A DNA stretch of 52,213 bases from Bacteroidales bacterium. Its GTDB lineage: Bacteria > Bacteroidota > Bacteroidia > Bacteroidales > UBA932. A model generated the notes under the pieces. It saw only the letters and a program-made list of their open reading frames with translations, was not told the origin of the DNA and did not search any database. The stretch lies in NCBI GenBank assembly GCA_017476575.1, contig JAFUZO010000007.1, positions 1-52,213 of the forward strand, in the 5' to 3' direction. Position 1 is the first letter of the stretch. Every line of letters begins with the position of its first letter. Positions 27,457 through 35,688 of the stretch are shown one piece after another. The position numbers were made by a program, and so were the translations under genes.

Positions 27457-27804
27457 ATGATGACAGCAGTTGACAAGGTCAAACTCATGGACAGCGGCAC
27501 CGCCCTCTTCCCGGCGGGCAGCCTCGACGATGCAGTGGAGAAAGTACGTGCGGCCCTCTCTGCGGAGGGGGGCATGCTTGCGGATCCGGCCCCGGCCAAC
27601 CTGGTCCTGGACGATTCCGACCGGCTCTATCATAAGGTCATCACCGCGCACGTCGAAGCCACTTCGGTTTCCGGCCGCTACGCCGCTTCCTTCCATGAGG
27701 GGAACAGCGCCACCCAGCTCGGCCTCCTGCTCCTCCGCTTCGGCCCCGCCCGCTCCGCCCTCCTCCGCATGCAGCGCATCCTCCGTGCCCTCGCCACGGA
27801 CTGA
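27457..27804 (+). CDS. Small protein of unknown function (115 aa)
   Basis: No family recognised. The frame is full-length and has the GC-rich third positions of its neighbours, and a weak TAATTTTA box lies 23-30 bases before the ATG pair at 27457/27460. The protein has no signal peptide or membrane segment. Residues 20-60 look helical and acidic (DDAVEKVRAALSAEGG), and the C-terminal half is a Leu/Arg-rich amphipathic helix (TQLGLLLLRFGPARSALLRM). It is followed by the terminator region of the convergent tRNA gene. It may be a small cytosolic regulator or a lineage-specific orphan; nothing in the neighbourhood indicates a role. Confidence 0.6.
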   Translation: MMTAVDKVKLMDSGTALFPAGSLDDAVEKVRAALSAEGGMLADPAPANLVLDDSDRLYHKVITAHVEATSVSGRYAASFHEGNSATQLGLLLLRFGPARSALLRMQRILRALATD

Positions 27805-27870
27805 CCTTTCCCGATGCCGGACAGGCCGGAAAAGTGGCAAGAAAAGTGGCAAGTTTCCTCCGGAAACGGT

Positions 27871-27916
27871 AAAAAAGAGAAGGGCAGGGAGCGTTTTTGT
27901 TTCGCTTCCTGCCCTT
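27871..27916 (-). terminator. Terminator of the tRNA-Thr gene
   Basis: A 14-base-pair stem with one G-T pair, AAGGGCAGGGAGCG (27880-27893) / CGCTTCCTGCCCTT (27903-27916), has a 9-base loop. On the minus strand it is followed within three bases by six T (27871-27876). It ends transcription a few bases after the mature tRNA 3' end. Confidence 0.85.
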
Positions 27917-27922
27917 GGCGAG

Positions 27923-27995
27923 AGCCACTCATGAGGCTCGAACTCACGACCTGCGCGTTACGAATGCGCTGCTCTACCGACTGAGCTAAAGTGGC
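27923..27995 (-). tRNA. tRNA-Thr (anticodon CGU)
   Basis: A full cloverleaf on the minus strand: acceptor GCCACTT / GAGTGGC, D stem GCTC/GAGC, anticodon loop TTCGTAA giving anticodon CGT (reads ACG), and T arm with TTCGAGC. The CCA end is not encoded. The last anticodon-stem pair (31-39) is A-C rather than a Watson-Crick pair. The terminator follows directly, so this is a single-gene unit. Confidence 0.93.
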
Positions 27996-28021
27996 CTCTG
28001 GCCGATTTCGATGAATCGGGA

Positions 28022-28052
28022 TTGCAAAGATAAGCATTTTATTTTAATTTTG
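28022..28052 (+). promoter_or_regulatory. Complete -33/-7 promoter of the BaiN-type gene
   Basis: TTG at 28022-28024, a 20-base spacer and TAATTTTG at 28045-28052. Start expected near 28059, 14 bases ahead of the ATG. Confidence 0.7.
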
Positions 28053-28072
28053 CAGAAATTTTTGCTTTATCT

Positions 28073-29566
28073 ATGAAATCTGACATCATTGTTATCGGAG
28101 GTGGCGCTTCCGGATTGCTGGCCGCCCTCGGTGCTGCACATACTTTAGCCCAAACGGAGAACGCCGGCACCGTGACGGTGCTGGAAAAGATGCCGAAGGC
28201 CGGGCGGAAGATCATGATCACCGGCAAGGGGCGCTGCAATTTCACCAATGTCAAGGCGTGGGACGACTTCTCCGGGCATATCCGCACCGATGTCAATTTC
28301 GTCAGCCCCTCCTGGCACAACCTCACCCCCGAGGACCTGATCGCCCTGCTCCAATCGAATGGGCTGCGCAGCGTCGTCGAGCGCGGCGACCGGGCCTTCC
28401 CGGAATCGCACATGGCCGGCGACGTCGTGGACACCCTGCTGCGGGCCTGCACCCTCGCCGGGGTCAAGGTGGTGATGGACTGCGAGGTCAAGACCATCGA
28501 CAAGACCCCGCGCGGCTACAGCCTCGACTGTTTCAAGACAATCCGGCGAGAACGCCGCATCACCGACCCGGAGAAGCCCTGGAAAGAGCCCCAGATCAAG
28601 GTCGAGACCAAGATCGAGGGGGTGGAGTACACCTGTGCGAAACTGATCGTCGCGACCGGCGGCCTCTCCTACCCCGGGACCGGCTCCACCGGCGACGGCT
28701 ACCTGTGGGCGGAAGAACTCGGCCACCGTATCGAGACCTGTTTCCCATCCCTGACCGCCCTCGTGCCCGAAGGATATAAGGACCGCGAAGCCAACCCGCT
28801 CGCCAGAGAGATCAAAGCGGCCTTCCGGGGACGTACCGTCTATGGGAAGACGAAGGAACGCAAGATCGCCCCGCTGCCGGACTACTATCCGAAGTTCGAG
28901 AAACACATCGAACGGATCCAGCCCAAGACCGAGCTCGGCGACCTGTTCGACGGCAACAACCTGGAGAATGTCCAGCTGACCCTCCTGGTCAATGGCGACG
29001 AGGTCCAGTCCGAGTTCGGCGACATCGAATTCACCGACGGCGGCCTCGAGGGCCCGCTCGGGTTCCAAATCAGCCGCAAGGCCGTCAAAGCCCTCATCGA
29101 CGGGCAGAAAGTGAGCGTTTCCATCGACCTCAAGCCGGCCGTGGAACCGGAGAAATTGAATGAGGATGTCCACCGGAAATGGGAGGATGTCATCCAAGAC
29201 GAACGCTCCAAGGGCCAGTCCTTCCAGCGTCTGTTCCGCATCATGCTTGGCAAGTTCATCCCGTGGAGCCTGACCCTTGCTTTCCTCAAGACGAATCCCA
29301 AGGTCAGCGTCGACACCCTCGCCGCCAGCCTGAAGGACTGGAAGATGGATATCGCCGGTTTCGTCGGCTTCGAGCGCAGTGTCATCACCGCAGGCGGTGT
29401 CGCTACGGACGAAATCGTCGCCAAGACCCTCGAATCCAAGAAGTCGCCCGGCCTCTATTTCTGTGGAGAAGTCCTCGACATGGACTGCGATACGGGCGGC
29501 TACAACCTCCAGACCGCCTTCTCCACCGGCTACCTCGCCGGCTCCTCCGCCGCCAAGGCGCTATAG
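28073..29566 (+). CDS. BaiN/HI0933-family FAD-dependent oxidoreductase
   Basis: A 497-residue flavoprotein. The N-terminal dinucleotide-binding motif IIVIGGGASGLLAAL (about 5-19) is followed by the family-typical KAGRKIMITGKGRCNFTN. A second conserved block reads IVATGGLSYPGTGSTGDGY, and the C-terminal FAD-contact segment is AGGVATDEI to LYFCGEVLDMDCDTGGYNL. The family is widespread in bacteria; one member (BaiN) reduces bile-acid intermediates, but most have no proven substrate, so no physiological role is claimed. The length is about 80 residues above the common 400-420. The extra residues appear to lie around 150-180 and 255-290. Driven by its own promoter. Confidence 0.88.
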   Translation: MKSDIIVIGGGASGLLAALGAAHTLAQTENAGTVTVLEKMPKAGRKIMITGKGRCNFTNVKAWDDFSGHIRTDVNFVSPSWHNLTPEDLIALLQSNGLRSVVERGDRAFPESHMAGDVVDTLLRACTLAGVKVVMDCEVKTIDKTPRGYSLDCFKTIRRERRITDPEKPWKEPQIKVETKIEGVEYTCAKLIVATGGLSYPGTGSTGDGYLWAEELGHRIETCFPSLTALVPEGYKDREANPLAREIKAAFRGRTVYGKTKERKIAPLPDYYPKFEKHIERIQPKTELGDLFDGNNLENVQLTLLVNGDEVQSEFGDIEFTDGGLEGPLGFQISRKAVKALIDGQKVSVSIDLKPAVEPEKLNEDVHRKWEDVIQDERSKGQSFQRLFRIMLGKFIPWSLTLAFLKTNPKVSVDTLAASLKDWKMDIAGFVGFERSVITAGGVATDEIVAKTLESKKSPGLYFCGEVLDMDCDTGGYNLQTAFSTGYLAGSSAAKAL

Positions 29567-29660
29567 GTTGGCGCAGGGCCTGGCTTGATGGAAAAGGATG
29601 GAGAAGGTCTGGGGGGCTAATGGAGAAGATGCTACATTTATATTTCAACCGACAAGCGAA

Positions 29661-30536
29661 ATGGCGATACTGACTGTCTACACGAAACTCCTGGACAAGA
29701 CACTTTCCGGTCCCCGCATCATCGACATGGGGAGCACCCGCACTTGCCAACTCTATGTGATTCCCCGTACACACCTCAGCCAGTTGGGCAAAGAGACGAT
29801 GCTGCGCCGATACTGCTTCTATATCCTGCTCAGCCGCACCCCGTCCGGAGCACGGAAGGCATACATCGGGCAGAGCAACGATTTCCTCCACCGGGTGAAG
29901 GACCACCAAAGCAAGAAAGAGTTCTGGGACACGGCCCTGGTCTTCGTCTCGAAAGCCAATGAAATCTATGCCAGCGAGGTGTTCTTCCTGGAATATCTCG
30001 GCATCTCGAAGGCGCTGGAGGCCGGCGTTTATTCCTTGGAAGAGAACAAGCAGATGCCCCAGAAGCCCAGCATCGCCCCGGACAAGGAGAACGACATGGA
30101 ACTGTTCTTCGATGAGATCCAGTTCCTTACACTCTTCTATGGGTGCACCATCTTCGAGAAGGAGGGCCCCGCTCCGGCATCTGTCGTCGAGCCCGGCCAT
30201 GATTTCCATCTCCGGATGAACAAGAAAGGTGTGGATGCGACCCTCCGTTATTTCCCGGACAGCGGTCGTTATGTCATCCGGGCAGGCAGCAAGGTGGCCG
30301 CCGTGGACAGCCCCAGCATGAACAAAGCCATCGCCCGGCTACGCAGCGAAAGGCTGACGGCCAAGGGAAGCGCCACCCGCAAAGGCGATACCTATGAGTT
30401 GCTGCAAGATGTGGAAATAGTGCCCGCCTCCCCTTCTGCTGCCGCCAGTTTCTGCACAGCCACCTCCGTGCAGGGAACGACCGCCTGGGTGGATGACGGC
30501 AACCAATCGTTCGTGGACGTATTCCCCGAGTATTAG
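29661..30536 (+). CDS. GIY-YIG nuclease-family protein with DUF4357-type C-terminus
   Basis: A 291-residue protein from the ATG at 29661; the frame is open 21 codons further upstream, but a TATATTTC box lies at 29639-29646. The GIY-YIG core is at about 50-115: YCFYILLSRTPSGARKAYIG (the GIY...YIG pair), the catalytic-type Arg78 in NDFLHRVKDH and Glu111 in FFLEYLG. A DUF4357-like module follows at about 190-250 (DSGRYVIRAGSKVAAVDS). The 50-residue N-terminal extension (GPRIIDMGSTRTCQLYVIP) is not part of the nuclease domain. Such proteins are solitary nucleases of unknown target. Its last codons touch the left copy of the PUL-flanking direct repeat. Confidence 0.8.
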   Translation: MAILTVYTKLLDKTLSGPRIIDMGSTRTCQLYVIPRTHLSQLGKETMLRRYCFYILLSRTPSGARKAYIGQSNDFLHRVKDHQSKKEFWDTALVFVSKANEIYASEVFFLEYLGISKALEAGVYSLEENKQMPQKPSIAPDKENDMELFFDEIQFLTLFYGCTIFEKEGPAPASVVEPGHDFHLRMNKKGVDATLRYFPDSGRYVIRAGSKVAAVDSPSMNKAIARLRSERLTAKGSATRKGDTYELLQDVEIVPASPSAAASFCTATSVQGTTAWVDDGNQSFVDVFPEY

Positions 30537-30571
30537 AGCAACTCCTCCAGCAGGGCCTTGTAGTGGCCGGG
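30537..30571. repeat. Left copy of the 35-base PUL-flanking direct repeat
   Basis: Matches 39812-39846 in the same orientation with 29 identical bases in a row and 34 of 35 overall. Read on the minus strand it encodes PGHYKALLEELL and a TAA stop, the same C-terminus as the fucose-isomerase-fold gene at the right end. It is an orphan gene tail, abutting the stop of the GIY-YIG gene. Confidence 0.9.
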
Positions 30572-30595
30572 AGACCGCGAAATTGGAGGTCCGGT

Positions 30596-30603
30596 TATTT
30601 TTG
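30596..30603 (+). promoter_or_regulatory. -7 box of the ECF sigma gene
   Basis: TATTTTTG matches TAnnTTTG and lies 28 bases before the ATG at 30631. There is no -33 match at standard spacing. It is placed just inside the left direct repeat, so the cassette carries its own promoter. Confidence 0.5.
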
Positions 30604-30630
30604 TGTATATTGCCACGGAAAAGCAACGGC

Positions 30631-31194
30631 ATGGCCCAGATCAGCAGAAACACATTCGACGTCCTGGTGCGGGAATATTACCCGCGCCTCATGGGTTATG
30701 CTACGATCCTTCTTGACGAGGACAATGCCAGGGACATCGTCCAAGAGGTTTTCCTTTACGTCTGGGAACATCAAGAAAGCATCTCTTTCACTACAGGCAT
30801 CCACACCTATCTCTTCAAGACCTGCTGGTCACGGATGATGAATTTCATCAAGAAGGACAGACGGAATATGCTGGTCGGATCGACGGCGGACCTGGTCTCC
30901 ACCTTCGACCTGGCCTGGATGCAGAACAACAACGAAGACCTGGTGAAAATGCTGTCCGACAAGGACCTGTTACAGCGAGTGATGAAAGTGGCAGAGGAAC
31001 TGCCCGGAAAGCGTCTGGCTGTCTTCCGTCTCTCTTTCCTGGAACAACTCTCCAACAGCGAGATCGCCGAGCGTCTGGACATGCCCAAACGGACGGTCGA
31101 AGGGCACCTATACCACGCACTCAAGTATCTCCGCGGGCGTCTCCAATTGTCGGATATGTTGCTGCTGCTTGCCCTAGTCGCAACCCGATTCTGA
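30631..31194 (+). CDS. ECF-type RNA polymerase sigma factor of the second PUL
   Basis: A 187-residue ECF sigma. Region 2 (YYPRLMGYATILLDEDNARD, then IVQEVFLYVW) and region 4 (LSNSEIAERLDMPKRTVEGH, then LYHALKYLRGRL) are intact. Short hydrophobic C-terminal tail (LLLLALVATRF). In such loci the anti-sigma FecR protein holds the factor until the STN-SusC transporter binds its ligand; the sigma then activates the transporter operon. The start at 30631 is the first ATG giving a proper region 2; the open frame upstream is non-coding in character. The 162-base gap before fecR shows no gene or clear promoter. Confidence 0.93.
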   Translation: MAQISRNTFDVLVREYYPRLMGYATILLDEDNARDIVQEVFLYVWEHQESISFTTGIHTYLFKTCWSRMMNFIKKDRRNMLVGSTADLVSTFDLAWMQNNNEDLVKMLSDKDLLQRVMKVAEELPGKRLAVFRLSFLEQLSNSEIAERLDMPKRTVEGHLYHALKYLRGRLQLSDMLLLLALVATRF

Positions 31195-31356
31195 GGCAGC
31201 GGAAATCCGGGCGGCAGATTTTCTTCATTTTTTCTGCGTAAATCCGGCGGCATCATTGTCTATTCTCTCAACCGCGTCCCCCTTCCACGTCGAATCCATT
31301 GAGAATGGCCGTCCGTGAAAGGCCCGGTCGCGAACGAGGGTTCAAATACTCAATAT

Positions 31357-32340
31357 ATGGAAGACCATCTTTTGGAAAGGTTGCAGGCTTGTTTCCGACG
31401 GAGAGCATCGCTTGCGGAACGTGCGGGAATCGAACACTGGGCCACAGCGTCAAAGGAAAACCTGGCGCAGTACACAGACCTCCGTTTCATGGATATCATC
31501 CACCAGGTCCAAGCCCACTCCGGCCAGGCCGAGATAGAAGATACCGTACGGATCCTCCACGAGCGGATCGACAGCCGTTCCACCATCCGCAGACTGCACC
31601 GCACAGTGGTATGGCTTGGTGCAGCAGCATCCTTGCTGCTGATGCTCCTGGTCGGCTCCGGCATTGCCCGGTACCGGGAGACAAACCGCTGGATCTCCGT
31701 TACCAACCCGGCAGGCAGCCCTGTAAAAGACTTCAAACTTCCGGACGGGACCCAGGTCTTCCTGAACGAGAAAAGCTCATTCAGCTATCGGGAGAATAGA
31801 TACAGCGCAGACCGGACCGTGCGTCTGGACGGCGAGGCCTGGTTCGACGTCCATCAAGACGTCTTCCATCCTTTCCTGGTCCGCACTGCAGACGGTGTGG
31901 CCGTACGGGTCGTAGGAACGGAATTCAACCTCAAGACAGGGAAACAGGTGGAAGCCGTCCTGGAGCGAGGCCGGATTGAACTACTCGATTCCCAGGGGCG
32001 GCCTATCGTCGTCATGAAACCGGGACAGATGGCCCGGGTCTCTCCACAGACGGGACGACTCCTGTCACTGGACGAGGTCCGGACGTCGCAATACACCAAG
32101 TGGCGGAATCCCTATACCGTCTATGAATCAATCAGTTTCGAAGGAATCGTGCGCATCATCGAGGAGCAGTATGGCTTCCACGTCCAGTATCTGCAAAAGG
32201 ATTTTGAAGATGTATCCTGCCGCTTCGTCGTATGGAAGAATGACTCTCTGGATGACTTCCTCCAGATTCTGGGCACGATCATTCCCGTCGAGTACACCTT
32301 TGTCAATGACCACATTTTGTCCATCACCAAGAAATACTAA
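31357..32340 (+). CDS. FecR-type anti-sigma factor
   Basis: A 327-residue inner-membrane protein. A cytosolic N-terminal part (about 1-80) that should bind the ECF sigma is followed by one membrane helix (about 83-103, WLGAAASLLLMLLVG). The periplasmic FecR domain comes next (DFKLPDGTQVFLNEKSSFSY; RLDGEAWFDV; VRVVGTEFNL), then a DUF4974-type C-terminus (YESISFEGIVRIIEEQYGFH). It relays the state of the SusC transporter through its STN domain to the sigma factor. The ATG at 31357 is chosen because the preceding 14 open codons have no conserved content. It starts the transcription order fecR-susC-susD, with 21 bases to susC. Confidence 0.92.
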   Translation: MEDHLLERLQACFRRRASLAERAGIEHWATASKENLAQYTDLRFMDIIHQVQAHSGQAEIEDTVRILHERIDSRSTIRRLHRTVVWLGAAASLLLMLLVGSGIARYRETNRWISVTNPAGSPVKDFKLPDGTQVFLNEKSSFSYRENRYSADRTVRLDGEAWFDVHQDVFHPFLVRTADGVAVRVVGTEFNLKTGKQVEAVLERGRIELLDSQGRPIVVMKPGQMARVSPQTGRLLSLDEVRTSQYTKWRNPYTVYESISFEGIVRIIEEQYGFHVQYLQKDFEDVSCRFVVWKNDSLDDFLQILGTIIPVEYTFVNDHILSITKKY

Positions 32341-32361
32341 TCACCAAACTTCACCTCACCC

Positions 32362-35300
32362 ATGAACCTTAAAAGAGCCAGATTGCTTCTGCTGTCCATC
32401 CTCCTGACCGTCTGCGCCGCAGGCATCCAGGCCCAGCAGATGAGCGTCCTCATCCCCCGGAGACAGACCGTCGGTGATGTCCTGCCGCTGGTCAAGGCGC
32501 AGGCCGATGTCGAGTTCTCCTACGACCGTAACATCCTCAAGACCCCCCTCCACTTTTCCGGGAAAGCCGAGGGCAGCCTTCCGGACCTCCTCGACCGGAT
32601 CTTAGAAGGAACTGACATCGGTTGGACCATCAAAAACGGCAACCATGTGCTGCTGTTCCAGAAACAGACTGTGCTTGAAACGCCCGCCAAGATGTCCATA
32701 TATGGCACAGTACAGGACAGTGAAGGCCACCCTGTTCCCGGAGCTGTCGTATTGGAGCGGGGCGGACATGCCGCCGCCATCACGGAAACTGACGGGACAT
32801 TTTCCATCAGTGTCCCACCCAGTGCGACCCTGGACCTCGAATGCCTCGGATACAGGAAGACCATGGTCAAGGCCGCAGGCCGGAGCCGGATCGATGTCGT
32901 CATGGAAATCGAGAGCACCCAGTTGGACGAACTCATCGTGGTCGGATACCGGAGTGTCAAGAAGGTTTCTTTGACCGGAGCCGTTTCTTCTGTGGATATC
33001 AAAGCCAAAGAGAGCCTGTCCATTACCAATTCCGCCCAACTGATGTACAGCACTCCGGGGCTCTGGGTCAACCAAGGCGGAGCAAAACCAGGCAATGACG
33101 GAACGTCCATCCGCATCCGAGGGGTCAATTCCATGAATTCGACCGGCGGCTCCCCGCTTGTCCTGCTTGACGGCATAGAATACGACCTGGGAGAGATCGA
33201 CCCCTCCACCATCGAGTCGGTCACTATACTGAAAGATGTCTCTGCGGCCATCTATGGACTCAAAGCGGCCAACGGCGTCATCCTGGTCACCTCCAAGAAA
33301 GGAGCAAAGGGGCGTACGAAAGTCGAATACAGCGGGAAATCCGGCATCCAGCAGGCCACGTACCTCCCCGATGTCGTCACCGATCCGATTATGTATATGC
33401 AGCTGCGGAATACCGCCGAAATCAACTCCGGAATCAGCCCCGGTGCCGTCTCCTATTCCGAGGCACAGATCGACGAATACCGGCAGGGAATGCTGCTCGA
33501 CCCATGTGTTTATCCTGCCTCGGACTGGTTCGACATCTGCCTGGAAAATGGATATGTCAATCAGCATAGCATCCGCCTTTCTGGTGGAAATGATGGCCTC
33601 ACCTATGCGATGGGGCTAGGGTACACAGGTCAGAAAGGTGTCTTTATCGACAACGATGATGCACAACGCTATGCCTTCGACCTTAAATTGAATGCCCATG
33701 TTTCGAAAGCCATCGATATATCCGGCACCTTCCAGGGGAACGTCAGGCACTACAATGAAGTGGGATATGGAACAGAAACGGTGTTTCAGACCATCATGCG
33801 GGCGCTTCCTATCTTTTCAGATTACCACCGGAACAACCACTATGGATCCACATGGCTGTTCACGCCCGGACGGAACAATATCGAAAACCCCAGGATGGAA
33901 GTTGAACAAGGCTACACACTTCGCAACTATCAGGAACTCCTGGCAACCACTGGATCCGACATCATCCTGGCCCCCGGTCTGACCTACCATCTGACCGGCA
34001 GCTACCGGAAATATGACCACTTCTCCAAAGATTTCATCCCGCAGATGTACACGGTCCATCCCAAGACCGGCGTTGTCAAGAACTTCAACGGAAGTGCCCC
34101 CCGCGTCAAAGACTGGGATGCGACCATGGCCCAATATACCCTTTCGCACCGCCTGGTCTATGAGCAAGACTTCGGGCCGCACAACCTGCACATCATGGCC
34201 GGACAGGATTGGCAGCACAACGAAACCCGGGCATTCCAAGCCTACAACCACGGATTCAATGACAATACGCTGCAGGAACTGAGCTCCTTGACTTCCCAGA
34301 CCAATGCCCGGGCGACTGGGAGTTCCCAACAGAAACGCCTCATCTCCCTATATGGACGGCTGGCCTATACCTTCCACAACCGCTATATGGCAGAGGCGAC
34401 CCTCCGTCGGGACGGTTCCAGCAACCTCTCACCGGAGAACCGCTGGCACCTCTTTCCCTCGGTGCTCCTGGCCTGGAACATCAGCCAGGAGGATTTCTTC
34501 CAGGTACGGTGGATCGACCTGCTCAAAGTCCGTACGTCCTGGGGCATCATGGGCAGTGAATCCGTGAGCCCTTACAGCTACCAGATGACCTACAGTGCCA
34601 TCACCCAGAACTATTCCTTCGGAGGCACCCCTGTCGCCGGTTATGCTGTCACAGAACTGACCGACACCTCGCTGGGCTGGGAAAAGACCCGCTCCAGGGA
34701 TATCGGCCTGGACTTGACTGCCTTCGGCGGACGGCTGAACTTCGAGGCGGATGGATTCGACAAATACACTTACGATATCATCATGACCCGTTCCATCCCC
34801 TCCTACATCGGTGGTTTGAACGGGCCCAAAAGCAATGTCGGTTCTGTCTCGAACAAGGGATTCGAACTCAACGCCTCTTGGCGCGACACCCGCGGAAATT
34901 TTTTCTATGGCGTGAACGGGACTGCCACCTACGTCAAAAACCGGGTCGAGTCTCTGGACGGCGGCCAGATTCTGGCAAACAGCAACACCCTCATCACGAC
35001 AGAAGGCTATCCAATCCGATCCTACTACCTCTATGAGGCGGATGGTTACTATCAGAGCCAGACAGAAATCGACGAGGCCCGGGCTGTCTATGGAAGTCGA
35101 ACGAAACTTCGCCCCGGGTATCTCAAATACAAGAACAACACGCCCGATGAACAGATTGATGAAAAGGACAAGATTATCGTCGGCAACACCATCCCCGAAT
35201 GGACCTATTCATTCGGCCTCAACCTCGGTTGGAAAAATCTTGCGTTAAGTGCACAGTTCCAAGGAGTCGGCGACGTCTATGTGCTCCCCCAGGCCAACCT

Positions 35301-35676
35301 CGCCATGCCGTTCAACAACGGGGCCGGCGTGACCTGGGACTGGGCCACGGATTCCTGGACACCAGACAACCCCGACGCCAAGTTACCCTTGTTGACCACC
35401 TACACGGATGCCGGCGAGAACTTCATCCCGTCCACCCATTGGCTTCGGAATGCCAAATATTTGAGACTGAAGAATATACAAATCAGTTACACATTCTCGA
35501 AAAAACTCATATCGAAACTTCGGATGAATAGTCTACAAGTCTATGTCAGCGGACAGAACCTCTGGACCCTCTCGGACTTTAATCTCTGGGATCCAGAGAT
35601 CACGCTCACCAGGACCAATCTCTATGAGTATCCGAACCTCAAGACCTACACGGTCGGACTTGATATCAGCTTTTAA
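32362..35676 (+). CDS. SusC/RagA-type TonB-dependent transporter with STN signalling domain
   Basis: A 1104-residue outer-membrane transporter. Signal peptide (1-24); STN domain (about 30-100, QTVGDVLPLVKAQADVEFSY) that contacts FecR; carboxypeptidase-like domain (about 112-195, IYGTVQDSEGHPVPGAVV); TonB-box-like DELIVVGYRSVKKV; plug with the SusC signature (YGLKAANGVILVTSKKGAKG); then a beta-barrel ending KTYTVGLDISF. The STN domain explains the sigma/anti-sigma pair upstream. Compared with the other SusC here, the barrel sequence is distinct, so this is not a local duplicate. Its substrate is unknown because no hydrolase is encoded beside it. Confidence 0.96.
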   Translation: MNLKRARLLLLSILLTVCAAGIQAQQMSVLIPRRQTVGDVLPLVKAQADVEFSYDRNILKTPLHFSGKAEGSLPDLLDRILEGTDIGWTIKNGNHVLLFQKQTVLETPAKMSIYGTVQDSEGHPVPGAVVLERGGHAAAITETDGTFSISVPPSATLDLECLGYRKTMVKAAGRSRIDVVMEIESTQLDELIVVGYRSVKKVSLTGAVSSVDIKAKESLSITNSAQLMYSTPGLWVNQGGAKPGNDGTSIRIRGVNSMNSTGGSPLVLLDGIEYDLGEIDPSTIESVTILKDVSAAIYGLKAANGVILVTSKKGAKGRTKVEYSGKSGIQQATYLPDVVTDPIMYMQLRNTAEINSGISPGAVSYSEAQIDEYRQGMLLDPCVYPASDWFDICLENGYVNQHSIRLSGGNDGLTYAMGLGYTGQKGVFIDNDDAQRYAFDLKLNAHVSKAIDISGTFQGNVRHYNEVGYGTETVFQTIMRALPIFSDYHRNNHYGSTWLFTPGRNNIENPRMEVEQGYTLRNYQELLATTGSDIILAPGLTYHLTGSYRKYDHFSKDFIPQMYTVHPKTGVVKNFNGSAPRVKDWDATMAQYTLSHRLVYEQDFGPHNLHIMAGQDWQHNETRAFQAYNHGFNDNTLQELSSLTSQTNARATGSSQQKRLISLYGRLAYTFHNRYMAEATLRRDGSSNLSPENRWHLFPSVLLAWNISQEDFFQVRWIDLLKVRTSWGIMGSESVSPYSYQMTYSAITQNYSFGGTPVAGYAVTELTDTSLGWEKTRSRDIGLDLTAFGGRLNFEADGFDKYTYDIIMTRSIPSYIGGLNGPKSNVGSVSNKGFELNASWRDTRGNFFYGVNGTATYVKNRVESLDGGQILANSNTLITTEGYPIRSYYLYEADGYYQSQTEIDEARAVYGSRTKLRPGYLKYKNNTPDEQIDEKDKIIVGNTIPEWTYSFGLNLGWKNLALSAQFQGVGDVYVLPQANLAMPFNNGAGVTWDWATDSWTPDNPDAKLPLLTTYTDAGENFIPSTHWLRNAKYLRLKNIQISYTFSKKLISKLRMNSLQVYVSGQNLWTLSDFNLWDPEITLTRTNLYEYPNLKTYTVGLDISF

Positions 35677-35688
35677 AGACTCGACGCC

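Noticed and set aside
27805..27870. Two tandem copies of AAAAGTGGCAAG and a small TTTCC/GGAAA hairpin as a CRISPR or regulatory array
   Set aside because: Only two short copies with no spacer structure; no cas genes in the window.
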